A DNA stretch of 5,993 nucleotides from Bacteroidales bacterium (GTDB taxonomy: Bacteria > Bacteroidota > Bacteroidia > Bacteroidales > FEN-979), in the NCBI GenBank assembly GCA_016926765.1, contig JAFGNY010000262.1, positions 1 through 5,993 of the forward strand, written 5' to 3'. This document shows positions 1 through 5,993 of this stretch, piece by piece. A program made the translations under genes and the position numbers. How positions within the stretch are numbered: position 1 is the first letter of the stretch; each line of letters opens with the position of its first letter. Below the pieces are notes generated by a model. It ran no database searches and was not told where the DNA came from. It was given only the letters and a program-made list of their open reading frames with translations.

Positions 1-303
1 AGCCTGATATCCTGATCCGGTACCAATCTCAAGGACCCTCATTCCTTTTTCCACCTTCAGCAACATCGATTGATAGGCTACTGTGTAAGGTTGTGAGATC
101 GTTTGTCCGGCTCCGATCGGGAATGGCTTATCTTCATAGGCATATTCAAGAAAAGAGGAGTCAAAGAAGAAATGCCGGGGAAGTTTCTCAATTGCCTGAA
201 GAACCTTCTGATCGGTAATCCCCTTCTTCCGGATACTTTCAGCAAGTTGCTTCCGGAGGCCCTTATGGCGGAATGAGTCAGTCAACGGTACCTTGTTATC
301 CAT
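1..303 (-). CDS. pcm: Protein-L-isoaspartate O-methyltransferase, N-terminal part (3' end beyond window)
   Basis: This enzyme transfers a methyl group from S-adenosylmethionine to isoaspartyl residues in aged proteins, which starts their repair to normal aspartate; it usually acts in the cytoplasm. The first 101 residues are visible by translating the reverse complement from the ATG at 303-301, and the frame stays open to the window edge. Two family signatures are clear: PIGAGQTISQPY at residues 62-73, the substrate and active-site segment with T68, and the SAM-binding motif I VLEIGTGSGYQ at residues 90-100. The N-terminal helix, with the LRKQLAESIRKKGI segment at about residues 16-29, and the PRHFF segment at 42-46 also fit the family. 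No signal peptide is seen. The whole family is usually a little over 200 residues, so roughly half is here. It diverges from the oxidoreductase at 395. Identification is firm; the rest of the gene cannot be judged. Confidence 0.95.
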   Translation of the reverse strand, partial: MDNKVPLTDSFRHKGLRKQLAESIRKKGITDQKVLQAIEKLPRHFFFDSSFLEYAYEDKPFPIGAGQTISQPYTVAYQSMLLKVEKGMRVLEIGTGSGYQA

Positions 304-333
304 CGGCGAGTTGGATTGCAGTTCATTTTTTGG

Positions 334-361
334 CGAAAATACTAAATTCAATCAGCACAAA
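334..361 (-). promoter_or_regulatory. Possible Bacteroidota-type promoter for pcm
   Basis: Read on the minus strand, TTTG (361-358) is followed after 16 bases by TATTTTCG (341-334), which matches the -7 consensus TAnnTTTG at seven of eight positions. The spacing is slightly shorter than the usual 17-20. The element lies about 30 bases before the pcm ATG. The match is imperfect, and AT-rich sequence gives such matches by chance, so this is only a candidate. Confidence 0.25.
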
Positions 362-365
362 GCGT

Positions 366-373
366 TACTTTTG
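366..373 (+). promoter_or_regulatory. Bacteroidota -7 promoter element upstream of the oxidoreductase gene
   Basis: TACTTTTG is an exact match to the TAnnTTTG -7 element used by the Bacteroidota primary sigma factor. It lies 21 bases before the ATG at 395, a typical distance. No good TTTG -33 box is found 17-20 bases upstream; that stretch reads as AT-rich sequence around 339-349. The call therefore rests on the -7 match and its position. It would start the plus-strand run 395-3775. Confidence 0.45.
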
Positions 374-394
374 TAAAAATTTATCGAATCAGAT

Positions 395-1381
395 ATGTTG
401 AAAATCGGTGTTTTAGGAGCAGGTCATCTTGGGAAAATCCACATCCGCTGTATCAAGGATATACCAGGTTTTGACCTGGTTGGATTTTACGATCCCAATC
501 CGGAAATTGGCGCGCAGGTTGAAAAGGAGTTTCAGATTGCAAATTACGGCACACTGGATGAGCTCGTTGATGCAGTGGATGTGGTGGATATTGTCACCCC
601 AACCATTTCGCATTTTGAGTGTGCTTCAAAATCACTGAAGAAATACAAACATGTTTTCATCGAAAAACCGATTGTGACCTCCCTGCAACAGGCCCGTGAG
701 CTGATTAAAATTGCCGGAGAGGCCAATGTGAAGGTACAGGTGGGCCATGTTGAACGGTTCAATCCGGCCTTTCTTGCCGTCGAGCCCTATTTCAACAAGC
801 CCATGTTCATTGAGAGCCACCGGCTGTCACAGTTCAATCCGCGGGGCACGGATGTGCCGGTAATCCTCGATCTGATGATCCACGATATTGATATCATCCT
901 CAGTGTGGTAAAAGCCAATATCCGGAAGATCTCAGCCAGCGGCGTTCCTGTGGTAAGTGATACACCGGATATCGCCAATGCCCGCATTGAATTTGACAAC
1001 GGATGTGTCGCCAACCTCACCGCTTCCAGAATCTCTCTCAAGAATATGCGGAAATCCCGTTTCTTTCAAAAGGATACTTATATTTCCGTCGACTTTCTTA
1101 ACAAAGAGATTGAGGTGGTACGAATCCAGGATATTGATCCGGATAGCCTCACTCCGGCAATGCTGACCCTTGATCTTGGACCTGAAAAAGAGAAAAAACA
1201 GATCTTCTTCCATAAGCCGGAGGTCAAACCTCTGAATGCCATTAAAACCGAACTCGAAAGTTTTCACTCAGCCATTGTGAACAATACCGTTCCACCGGTC
1301 ACGATCAACGACGGCTACAGCGCATTGGAAGTGGCTTACCAGATCATTGACAAGATCAATCAGTCGGCCGCAAATCTTTGA
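395..1381 (+). CDS. Gfo/Idh/MocA family NAD(P)-dependent sugar oxidoreductase
   Basis: This is a probable cytoplasmic dehydrogenase of 328 residues, a normal length for the family, which oxidises or reduces a sugar or nucleotide-sugar hydroxyl using NAD(P). The N-terminal Rossmann fold begins at residue 2 and carries the dinucleotide motif G8-A-G10-H-L-G13. The family's EKP motif is at residues 90-92 and contains the likely catalytic lysine K91. GHVERFNP at 117-124 starts the C-terminal alpha/beta domain. The D159-x3-H163 pair is the usual catalytic Asp/His arrangement. The GHVERFNP form recalls UDP-GlcNAc 3-dehydrogenases of the GnnA/WlbA group, and the glycan-priming enzyme two genes downstream makes a nucleotide-sugar substrate plausible, but the substrate is inference. 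The ATG at 395 places the glycine motif at the usual distance from the N-terminus. No signal peptide or broken motif is seen. Class is firm; substrate is unknown. Confidence 0.92.
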   Translation: MLKIGVLGAGHLGKIHIRCIKDIPGFDLVGFYDPNPEIGAQVEKEFQIANYGTLDELVDAVDVVDIVTPTISHFECASKSLKKYKHVFIEKPIVTSLQQARELIKIAGEANVKVQVGHVERFNPAFLAVEPYFNKPMFIESHRLSQFNPRGTDVPVILDLMIHDIDIILSVVKANIRKISASGVPVVSDTPDIANARIEFDNGCVANLTASRISLKNMRKSRFFQKDTYISVDFLNKEIEVVRIQDIDPDSLTPAMLTLDLGPEKEKKQIFFHKPEVKPLNAIKTELESFHSAIVNNTVPPVTINDGYSALEVAYQIIDKINQSAANL

Positions 1382-1481
1382 GATGAACGGCTGGTCAGGT
1401 GTTGATTCTTTTCGTTAATCCAGAAACAATATATCCTCCAACAACCCGTTACCAAATGATAGGTAAAACGTATTCCTCTTT

Positions 1482-2363
1482 ATGAAGCTCCGGAACTATA
1501 CCACCTACCTTTTTCTTGCCTTCATCCCAGTCCTGATCCTCTCCTGCGAAAAATTCAAAGGAGACCAGGAAATTCCCGCTTATATCACGATTGATTCACT
1601 CTACCTTTCGACGACTTCAAACCAGGGTTCGGCATCCGCGAATATCGTTGATGCCTGGGTTTACCTTGATGATAACCTGGTTGGTGCATTTCAGCTTCCC
1701 GCGAGGTTTCCGGTACTTGCTTTGGGAACCCATGATTTAAAGATTCTTCCCGGGATCAAAATCAATGGAATAGCGGCGACCCGGATGGCCTATCCCTTCT
1801 TTGCTCCCGTTGAACTCTCTGTAGATCTTGCCGAACTCGATACATCGTCTGTTGGGATTCAAAAGACGACTTACCTATCTTCCACGGTGTTTGATTTAAT
1901 TGAAGGGTTTGAGGGCATCACCATCGCTTTTGACACGACAAAACGAAGTGAGGCAGCCCTGTTACTTACCGGACCGGGTGATTCCCTCACCTTTGAGGGA
2001 AACCATTCGGGGATGGTCAGTATGGATACAGTGAACCAGTTTTTTGAATGTATTAATGACAAGGACTTCGATATCCCGTATGCTCCTGTATTTCTCGAAA
2101 TGAATTTCAGGACGAATAATGTGTTTGTTGTTGGCGTGTATCTTTACGGGATCAGTGCGATTCAGCAGGTTCCGATCATCTACCTGACTCCAACGGGAAA
2201 TGAATGGAAAAAGGTGTATATCAATCTCACAAACACGGTGAATGCGTATACAGATATGCAGAAGTTCAGGGTTTTTATCTCGGCAATCCAATCCTCTGCG
2301 TCGCCCAACGCATTGATTCTTATGGATAACATCAAAGTGGTAACCAGAAAATCTGATTCATGA
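1482..2363 (+). CDS. Unrecognised outer-envelope lipoprotein with C-terminal beta-rich domain
   Basis: I do not recognise a named function. The 293-residue product starts with a lipoprotein signal: K2 and R4, a hydrophobic stretch at about residues 8-20, then the lipobox LILSC with the lipidated cysteine at C22. The mature protein begins CEKFKGDQ; acidic and lysine residues right after the cysteine resemble, without clearly matching, the lipoprotein export signals of Bacteroidota. Residues about 34-115 alternate like a beta-sandwich (AWVYLDDNLVGAF, then ALGTHDLKILPG), somewhat like domains that add a small immunoglobulin-like fold. The last ~150 residues also look beta-rich, ending in LILMDNIKVV, a pattern common at the ends of jelly-roll carbohydrate-binding domains; this is only a resemblance. 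The 100-base gap before it (1382-1481) holds no clear promoter or terminator, so it may be transcribed with the oxidoreductase. Its stop overlaps the next start as ATGA, which implies translational coupling to the sugar-phosphate transferase and a link to surface glycan. Confidence 0.85.
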   Translation: MKLRNYTTYLFLAFIPVLILSCEKFKGDQEIPAYITIDSLYLSTTSNQGSASANIVDAWVYLDDNLVGAFQLPARFPVLALGTHDLKILPGIKINGIAATRMAYPFFAPVELSVDLAELDTSSVGIQKTTYLSSTVFDLIEGFEGITIAFDTTKRSEAALLLTGPGDSLTFEGNHSGMVSMDTVNQFFECINDKDFDIPYAPVFLEMNFRTNNVFVVGVYLYGISAIQQVPIIYLTPTGNEWKKVYINLTNTVNAYTDMQKFRVFISAIQSSASPNALILMDNIKVVTRKSDS

Positions 2364-3775
2364 ACAGGCGCCTTCAGGTTTTTAAATATGTGATTGCTGA
2401 TTACTTTGCCGCTCTTATTGCCTGGTTTCTGTTTTTCTCTTACCGGAAAATGGTGGTTTATCCGGATGTTTTACATCAACCGGAGATTATCTTTACCGAT
2501 CAGAAGTTATATATTGGACTGGCTGTCATTCCGTTGCTATGGCTTCTCTTTTACGTTTTAATAGGAACCTATCGCAAGATTTTCAGAAAGGGAAGACTTC
2601 GTGAATTTGGAATTACCGTACTCACAACGACGATTGGTGTTACAGTGATATTTTTCAGCCTGATTCTCGATGACGTCATTATAACCAACCGAACCTACCT
2701 GCAGTTTTATTTCACCCTTTTCTTTTTACAACTGGTATTTACAGCCTCTTTCAGGTTTTTTCTTACTTCACGTATTGCCTACAAGATCCATCACAAGCTG
2801 ATTGGTTTTACCACCATAATCGTTGGCAGCAACGGGAACGCAATCTCCATTTTTAAAGATATTGAGAACCAGGAAGAGTCTTCCGGAAATAATTTCATTG
2901 GCTTCGTCAATGCCCAGCCTTATGAAACGTATAAGATGGCTGAGTTTCTTCCACATCTCGGTGAACTGAAAGAGTTGAACAGGATTGTTACCGAATACCA
3001 TGTGGAAGAGGTGATCATTGCTATAGAACCTTCTGAAAACCATACGGTTGAAAAGATCATTACCCAGCTTGAAGATACCGATGTCGTGATCAAGATAATA
3101 CCGGTGATGCAGGATATTCTGATGGGATCGGTAAAAACGACCTCCATTTTTCATGCTCCGCTGATCCAGATATTTCCAGATCTTATGCCCGACTGGCAGA
3201 TGTCTCTGAAGCGAATCTTTGACATTGTGATCTCTGTGATCTGCCTCGTCATCCTGTCTCCAATCATGTTGATCACGGCCATTGCTATAAAATCAACTTC
3301 CCCCGGATCGGTATTATTCTCTCAGGAGAGGGTTGGGCTCAAAGGCCGTAAATTCATCATGCATAAGTTCCGTACGATGTATAAAGAGGCGGAAAAGAAC
3401 GGCCCTCAGCTTTCTTCCGAAACGGATCCGCGCATCACCAGAGTCGGCAAATTCCTGAGAAAGGTACGGATTGATGAAATCCCTCAGTTTTATACCGTTC
3501 TGAAAGGGGATATGAGTATTGTTGGCCCGCGTCCCGAACGGCAATACTACATAGAACAGATCATGCAGCGTGCTCCTCATTACCGTTTGTTGCATAAAGT
3601 AAAACCGGGGATCACCTCCTGGGGGCAGGTAAAATACGGGTACGCAGAAAACGTTGATCAGATGGTGGAACGGTTGAAATTTGACATCCTCTATATTGAG
3701 AACATGTCGCTGGCTATGGACTTCAAAATCCTGATTTATACCATGCTAATTATCCTCCAGGGACGGGGGAAATAG
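2360..3775 (+). CDS. Polyprenyl-phosphate sugar-phosphate transferase (WcaJ/WbaP-type glycan initiator)
   Basis: This inner-membrane enzyme moves a sugar phosphate from a nucleotide sugar to undecaprenyl phosphate, the first step in building an exopolysaccharide, capsule or O-antigen unit. Its 471 residues have the full long-form layout. There are four N-terminal membrane helices (about 8-27, 50-70, 84-102, 112-134). A CoA-binding-like Rossmann domain follows at about 151-275, starting IIVGSNGNA. The catalytic domain runs from about 281 to 471. That domain shows the membrane segment 286-310 with the S300-P301 break typical of the re-entrant helix, then KFRTM (336-340), DPRITRVGKFLRK (356-368), the catalytic D372-E373 pair, and GDMSIVGPRPER (383-394). 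All key residues appear intact. The start overlaps the lipoprotein stop (ATGA). The 3' end overlaps the convergent sirtuin gene by 30 bases. No glycosyltransferases, flippase or polymerase lie beside it, so the sugar and the glycan product are unknown. Confidence 0.95.
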   Translation: MNRRLQVFKYVIADYFAALIAWFLFFSYRKMVVYPDVLHQPEIIFTDQKLYIGLAVIPLLWLLFYVLIGTYRKIFRKGRLREFGITVLTTTIGVTVIFFSLILDDVIITNRTYLQFYFTLFFLQLVFTASFRFFLTSRIAYKIHHKLIGFTTIIVGSNGNAISIFKDIENQEESSGNNFIGFVNAQPYETYKMAEFLPHLGELKELNRIVTEYHVEEVIIAIEPSENHTVEKIITQLEDTDVVIKIIPVMQDILMGSVKTTSIFHAPLIQIFPDLMPDWQMSLKRIFDIVISVICLVILSPIMLITAIAIKSTSPGSVLFSQERVGLKGRKFIMHKFRTMYKEAEKNGPQLSSETDPRITRVGKFLRKVRIDEIPQFYTVLKGDMSIVGPRPERQYYIEQIMQRAPHYRLLHKVKPGITSWGQVKYGYAENVDQMVERLKFDILYIENMSLAMDFKILIYTMLIILQGRGK

Positions 3776-4504
3776 GATCTCTGCCAGTTTTTCCATCATG
3801 GCTCCGGCTTTTCCCTTCAGAAAGATATGGGTCACGCTTTTTGTGTAGTTTGATTCCTGTGGGTTGATCTCAATGATTTTTGCCCCATGTTGCCTGGCAA
3901 GTGGCGGAATCTGGCTTGCCGGCATCACCTCCCCGGTAGATCCGATGATCAGAAAAACATCAGACTTTTTGGCGGCATCAAAGGCAGCATCCAGCGGCTC
4001 CTGAGGGATGGGTTCTCCGAAAAAGACAAAATCAGGTTTCAACAAACCCCGGCAACCCGGACATCGGGGAGGCAGTTTTTCGAGAAGTGCCGGTGAGAAG
4101 GAATACTCCTGGTAACACGCCAGACAGACCAGCTTCATTGAGTTGCCATGAAACTCAAAAACCTTTTTACTCCCTGCTTCCTGATGAAGGTTATCAATGT
4201 TCTGCGTGATGATTCTCTGTAACAGGTTACGTCTCTCCATTTCTGCTAATACCCTATGTGCCTGGTTCGGACGGGCATTCCCAAAGAAGTCGTAAAATAT
4301 CTGCTTGATGACTTCCCACGACTTCTCAGGCTGAGCCAGGAAATAACCAATATCCAGGCAAACCGGATCATAGTTGTTCCATAACCCTTTCTCTCCCCGA
4401 AAAGGAGGGATTCCACTCTCTACCGAAATACCGGCTCCTGTAAATGCCGTGGTGAAGGTTGAATTTTGCAATAAAGCTGCGGCTTCCCGAATCAATCTAT
4501 CCAT
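3746..4504 (-). CDS. Sir2-family NAD-dependent protein deacylase (sirtuin)
   Basis: Sirtuins remove acetyl or other acyl groups from lysines, consuming NAD and releasing nicotinamide. From the ATG at 4504 the product has 252 residues, a usual bacterial length, and no signal peptide. Visible motifs are GAGIS (23-27), FRG (35-37), TQNIDNLH (100-107), the catalytic histidine H119 in EFHG, four zinc cysteines as CxxC pairs (C127/C130 and C148/C151), GSTGEVMPA (188-196) and INP (213-215). Family members often read GTS in the 188-196 loop; here it is GST. The Tyr-x-x-Arg pair that lets CobB/SIRT5-type enzymes bind succinyl or malonyl lysine is absent: the matching region reads Y71-x-x-F74. Simple deacetylation is therefore likelier, and I give no cobB symbol. 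A GTG at 4516 would add four residues; ATG is preferred. It diverges from the channel gene across 80 bases, and its last 30 bases overlap the transferase gene. Confidence 0.93.
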   Translation of the reverse strand: MDRLIREAAALLQNSTFTTAFTGAGISVESGIPPFRGEKGLWNNYDPVCLDIGYFLAQPEKSWEVIKQIFYDFFGNARPNQAHRVLAEMERRNLLQRIITQNIDNLHQEAGSKKVFEFHGNSMKLVCLACYQEYSFSPALLEKLPPRCPGCRGLLKPDFVFFGEPIPQEPLDAAFDAAKKSDVFLIIGSTGEVMPASQIPPLARQHGAKIIEINPQESNYTKSVTHIFLKGKAGAMMEKLAEILFPPSLEDN

Positions 4505-4536
4505 ACTTAAAAGCACAACACAAACAAATCATGGAG

Positions 4537-4566
4537 TTGGTAGTAATCAAGAATTGGGTAAATTTA
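4537..4566 (+). promoter_or_regulatory. Possible Bacteroidota-type promoter for the channel gene
   Basis: TTG at 4537-4539 is followed after 19 bases by TAAATTTA at 4559-4566, which matches the -7 consensus TAnnTTTG at seven of eight positions with ideal spacing. It ends 18 bases before the ATG at 4585. TAAATTTA is its own reverse complement, so it could also be read toward the sirtuin gene, though no well-spaced -33 box was found in that direction. If real, this promoter lies inside the longest open frame of the channel gene and so supports the shorter start. Confidence 0.35.
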
Positions 4567-4584
4567 CGGCAAATTCAGAAATCA

Positions 4585-5655
4585 ATGAAACGATTTTTTC
4601 TTGCTCTTGCCGTGTTGTTTTCTCTTTCAGGTCAAGGAAATGCACATTATAAACCAGGAGAGCTCAAAGTGGGTGTTTCTGAGATTCCCCCGTTTGTGAT
4701 GTTTGATGGGGCACAGATCCTTGGAGTCAGCGCTGATCTTTGGAGGAATATTGCTGACAGCCTGAAGGTTCAATATACCTATGTCAGGTTTTCCAATTAC
4801 CTCGACCTGATGGAAGCTGTAAAACAGGGGAATGTTGACATCACGATCAACCCGGTAACATTGACCGACACCAGGTTGCATATATTAAGGCTCTCCATCC
4901 CTTTCTATACTTCACGGCTTGGGCTGGCAGAACGTCCGTCAACCAACATTCCCCTGATCACTGTCTTTTTCTCCCTGCTGAATTGGAGGACACTTCAGCT
5001 GATTGTCATGTTGTTCATTGTCGTGTTTATTTTTGCTATTTTTATCTGGCTGGCTGAACGCCGGAAAAATCCGAAGGAATTCAGAAAAAACCACCGAGGG
5101 ATTTCTGATGGCATCTGGTGGGCATTTGTTACCATGACTACGGTGGGCTATGGGGATAAAATTCCCAAAACAAAATTAGGCAGGCTATTGACCTTGGTCT
5201 GGATGTTGTATGCCATCGCATTGTTGTTTTCCTTCACAGCTGAGATCTCATCAGAGCTTACCGTCACCAAGCTGCAGGATGGTATCTCCTCTGTGGATGA
5301 TCTGCGCAAGATGAAAGTAGGTACCCTGGAGCAAACAGGATTTGCATCGTTTTGCCGGATCAACCACATAACCTATACCCCGTTTACTGATCTGAAAAAA
5401 GGACTGGATGCCATAAAAGAGAAACAGATCGAAGCGTTTGTGGGAGATGTAGCTACGCTGGAGTATTGTTTTGAAAAGTACAAACTTGGCAGGGGTCTGG
5501 AGATCACGCCCAGTTCTCTTAATGAACAGTACTTCTGTTTTGCAGCCAATAAAAGGCATCAGGAACTTATCGACGAAATAAATCCCGTGATGCTGAACAT
5601 TACGGAAAGTGCCGAATGGGTAGAGATCATCTACAAAAATGGCATCCGGCAATAG
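4585..5655 (+). CDS. GluR0-like ligand-gated potassium channel (prokaryotic ionotropic glutamate receptor)
   Basis: The 356-residue product combines a periplasmic amino-acid-binding-type domain with a potassium pore. In order there are a signal peptide 1-20 (likely cut after GNA), binding lobe S1 about 26-118, helix M1 about 136-157, a pore loop with WWAFVTMTTVGYGD at 178-191, helix M2 about 201-219, and lobe S2 about 224-356. TVGYG (186-190) followed by D191 is the canonical potassium selectivity filter. R97, in LTDTR, fits the arginine that grips a ligand's alpha-carboxylate in the SBP_bac_3/iGluR fold. D288, in FVGDVATLEY, fits the acidic residue for its amino group. There is no third (M4) helix, as in Synechocystis GluR0, and the length is similar. 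Amino-acid-gated potassium flux across the inner membrane is therefore inferred; the ligand is unknown. An in-frame ATG at 4459 would bury the signal peptide and overlap the sirtuin gene, so 4585 is chosen. The stop lies three bases from the convergent peptidase stop. Confidence 0.93.
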   Translation: MKRFFLALAVLFSLSGQGNAHYKPGELKVGVSEIPPFVMFDGAQILGVSADLWRNIADSLKVQYTYVRFSNYLDLMEAVKQGNVDITINPVTLTDTRLHILRLSIPFYTSRLGLAERPSTNIPLITVFFSLLNWRTLQLIVMLFIVVFIFAIFIWLAERRKNPKEFRKNHRGISDGIWWAFVTMTTVGYGDKIPKTKLGRLLTLVWMLYAIALLFSFTAEISSELTVTKLQDGISSVDDLRKMKVGTLEQTGFASFCRINHITYTPFTDLKKGLDAIKEKQIEAFVGDVATLEYCFEKYKLGRGLEITPSSLNEQYFCFAANKRHQELIDEINPVMLNITESAEWVEIIYKNGIRQ

Positions 5656-5658
5656 CCT

Positions 5659-5993
5659 TTACTTCAGCCAGCGGTCGAGCCAGTTAAAGAATGTACGCTG
5701 CCAGAGGATTCCGTTTTGCGGTTTGAGTACAAAGTGATTTTCGTCGGGGAAAAAGAGAAATTCAGCAGGAACCCCTTTTAATACAGCTGCATTGAATGCA
5801 GTCATCCCCTGTGTATAGACGACCCGGTAATCAAGCCCTCCATGAATAATCAGGATAGGTGTATCCCAGTTCTGCACGTACTTGTGAGGTGAATGGGCGT
5901 AAGCTTCCTGGGCCACTTTGTTTTCTTTATCCCAGAACGCGCCTCCTTTATCCCAATTCTCAAACCACATCTCCTCGGTTTCCAGGTATTGTG
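5659..5993 (-). CDS. S9-family serine peptidase, C-terminal part (5' end beyond window)
   Basis: This is the last ~110 residues of an alpha/beta-hydrolase peptidase of the prolyl oligopeptidase family, probably of the dipeptidyl/acylaminoacyl peptidase type that cleaves short peptides and is often exported in Bacteroidota. The visible frame begins before the methionine at 5970 (residues QYLETEE precede it), so that methionine is internal and the gene continues to the right. Visible landmarks are the MWFENWD segment, DTPILIIHGGLD with the catalytic aspartate in HGGLDYRV, the conserved PAEFLFFPDENH stretch with the catalytic histidine in ENHF, and the closing helix FFNWLDRWLK. The nucleophile serine (GxSxGG) and the beta-propeller would lie outside the window. 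The TAA stop at 5661-5659 sits three bases from the channel gene's stop, so the two converge with no room for a terminator between them. Family is firm; specificity is not readable. Confidence 0.92.
   Translation of the reverse strand, partial: QYLETEEMWFENWDKGGAFWDKENKVAQEAYAHSPHKYVQNWDTPILIIHGGLDYRVVYTQGMTAFNAAVLKGVPAEFLFFPDENHFVLKPQNGILWQRTFFNWLDRWLK

Noticed and set aside
932..1267. Minus-strand 111-codon open frame inside the oxidoreductase gene
   Set aside because: It is antisense to a gene with intact motifs, and the translation shows no recognisable domain or signal.
1382..1481. Possible promoter, terminator or small RNA between the oxidoreductase and lipoprotein genes
   Set aside because: No TAnnTTTG match, no strong hairpin with a T-run and no conserved RNA pattern could be seen by eye.
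2768..3154. Minus-strand 128-codon open frame inside the transferase gene
   Set aside because: It is antisense to the CoA-binding-like domain and has no recognisable motif.
4505..4516. GTG start for the sirtuin at 4516
   Set aside because: It adds only four residues with no motif; the ATG at 4504 gives a normal family N-terminus. It cannot be fully excluded.
4459..4584. Longer N-terminus for the channel protein starting at ATG 4459 (or ATG 4531)
   Set aside because: It would place 18-42 residues before a clear signal peptide; the 4459 start would also overlap the divergent sirtuin's coding region. A candidate promoter also lies within this stretch.
5251..5652. Minus-strand 133-codon open frame inside the channel gene
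   Set aside because: It is antisense to the S2 lobe, whose residues fit the binding-protein family; the shadow frame shows nothing recognisable.
5656..5658. Bidirectional terminator between the channel and peptidase genes
   Set aside because: Only three bases separate the stops and no hairpin is evident around them.

Overview
The window looks like a chromosomal segment from a member of the Bacteroidota, probably class Bacteroidia. Three things suggest this: genes lack Shine-Dalgarno leaders, a TAnnTTTG-type -7 promoter element lies upstream of one gene with look-alikes elsewhere, and the protein families are typical of that group (a lipoprotein ending its signal in LSC, a WcaJ-type sugar-phosphate transferase, an S9 peptidase). 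The exact lineage cannot be read from this sequence. No RNA genes, insertion sequences, CRISPR arrays or clear hairpin terminators were seen, and no stretch longer than 300 bases lacks a gene.

Layout, left to right. (1) At 1-303 on the minus strand is the N-terminal third to half of protein-L-isoaspartate O-methyltransferase (pcm), cut by the window edge. (2) A 91-base divergent promoter region follows, then a plus-strand run: a Gfo/Idh/MocA NAD(P)-dependent oxidoreductase (395-1381), an unrecognised outer-envelope lipoprotein (1482-2363), and a polyprenyl-phosphate sugar-phosphate transferase (2360-3775). The last two overlap by four bases (ATGA) and are probably co-translated. Together the three suggest a small surface-glycan unit: nucleotide-sugar oxidation, glycan priming on a lipid carrier, and an exported lipoprotein. 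(3) A Sir2-family NAD-dependent protein deacylase lies on the minus strand (3746-4504), and its 3' end overlaps the transferase's 3' end by 30 bases. (4) Diverging from it across an 80-base gap is the most interesting gene, at 4585-5655. It encodes a GluR0-like ligand-gated potassium channel: a secreted amino-acid-binding-type bilobed domain, interrupted by two membrane helices and a pore loop with the TVGYGD potassium selectivity filter. (5) A minus-strand S9-family (prolyl oligopeptidase/dipeptidyl peptidase type) C-terminus ends three bases from the channel's stop and runs off the right edge.

The window is densely packed: both convergent gene pairs touch or overlap, and both divergent pairs share a gap of under 100 bases. 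Apart from the lipoprotein-transferase pair, and perhaps the oxidoreductase before it, the neighbours seem functionally unrelated.
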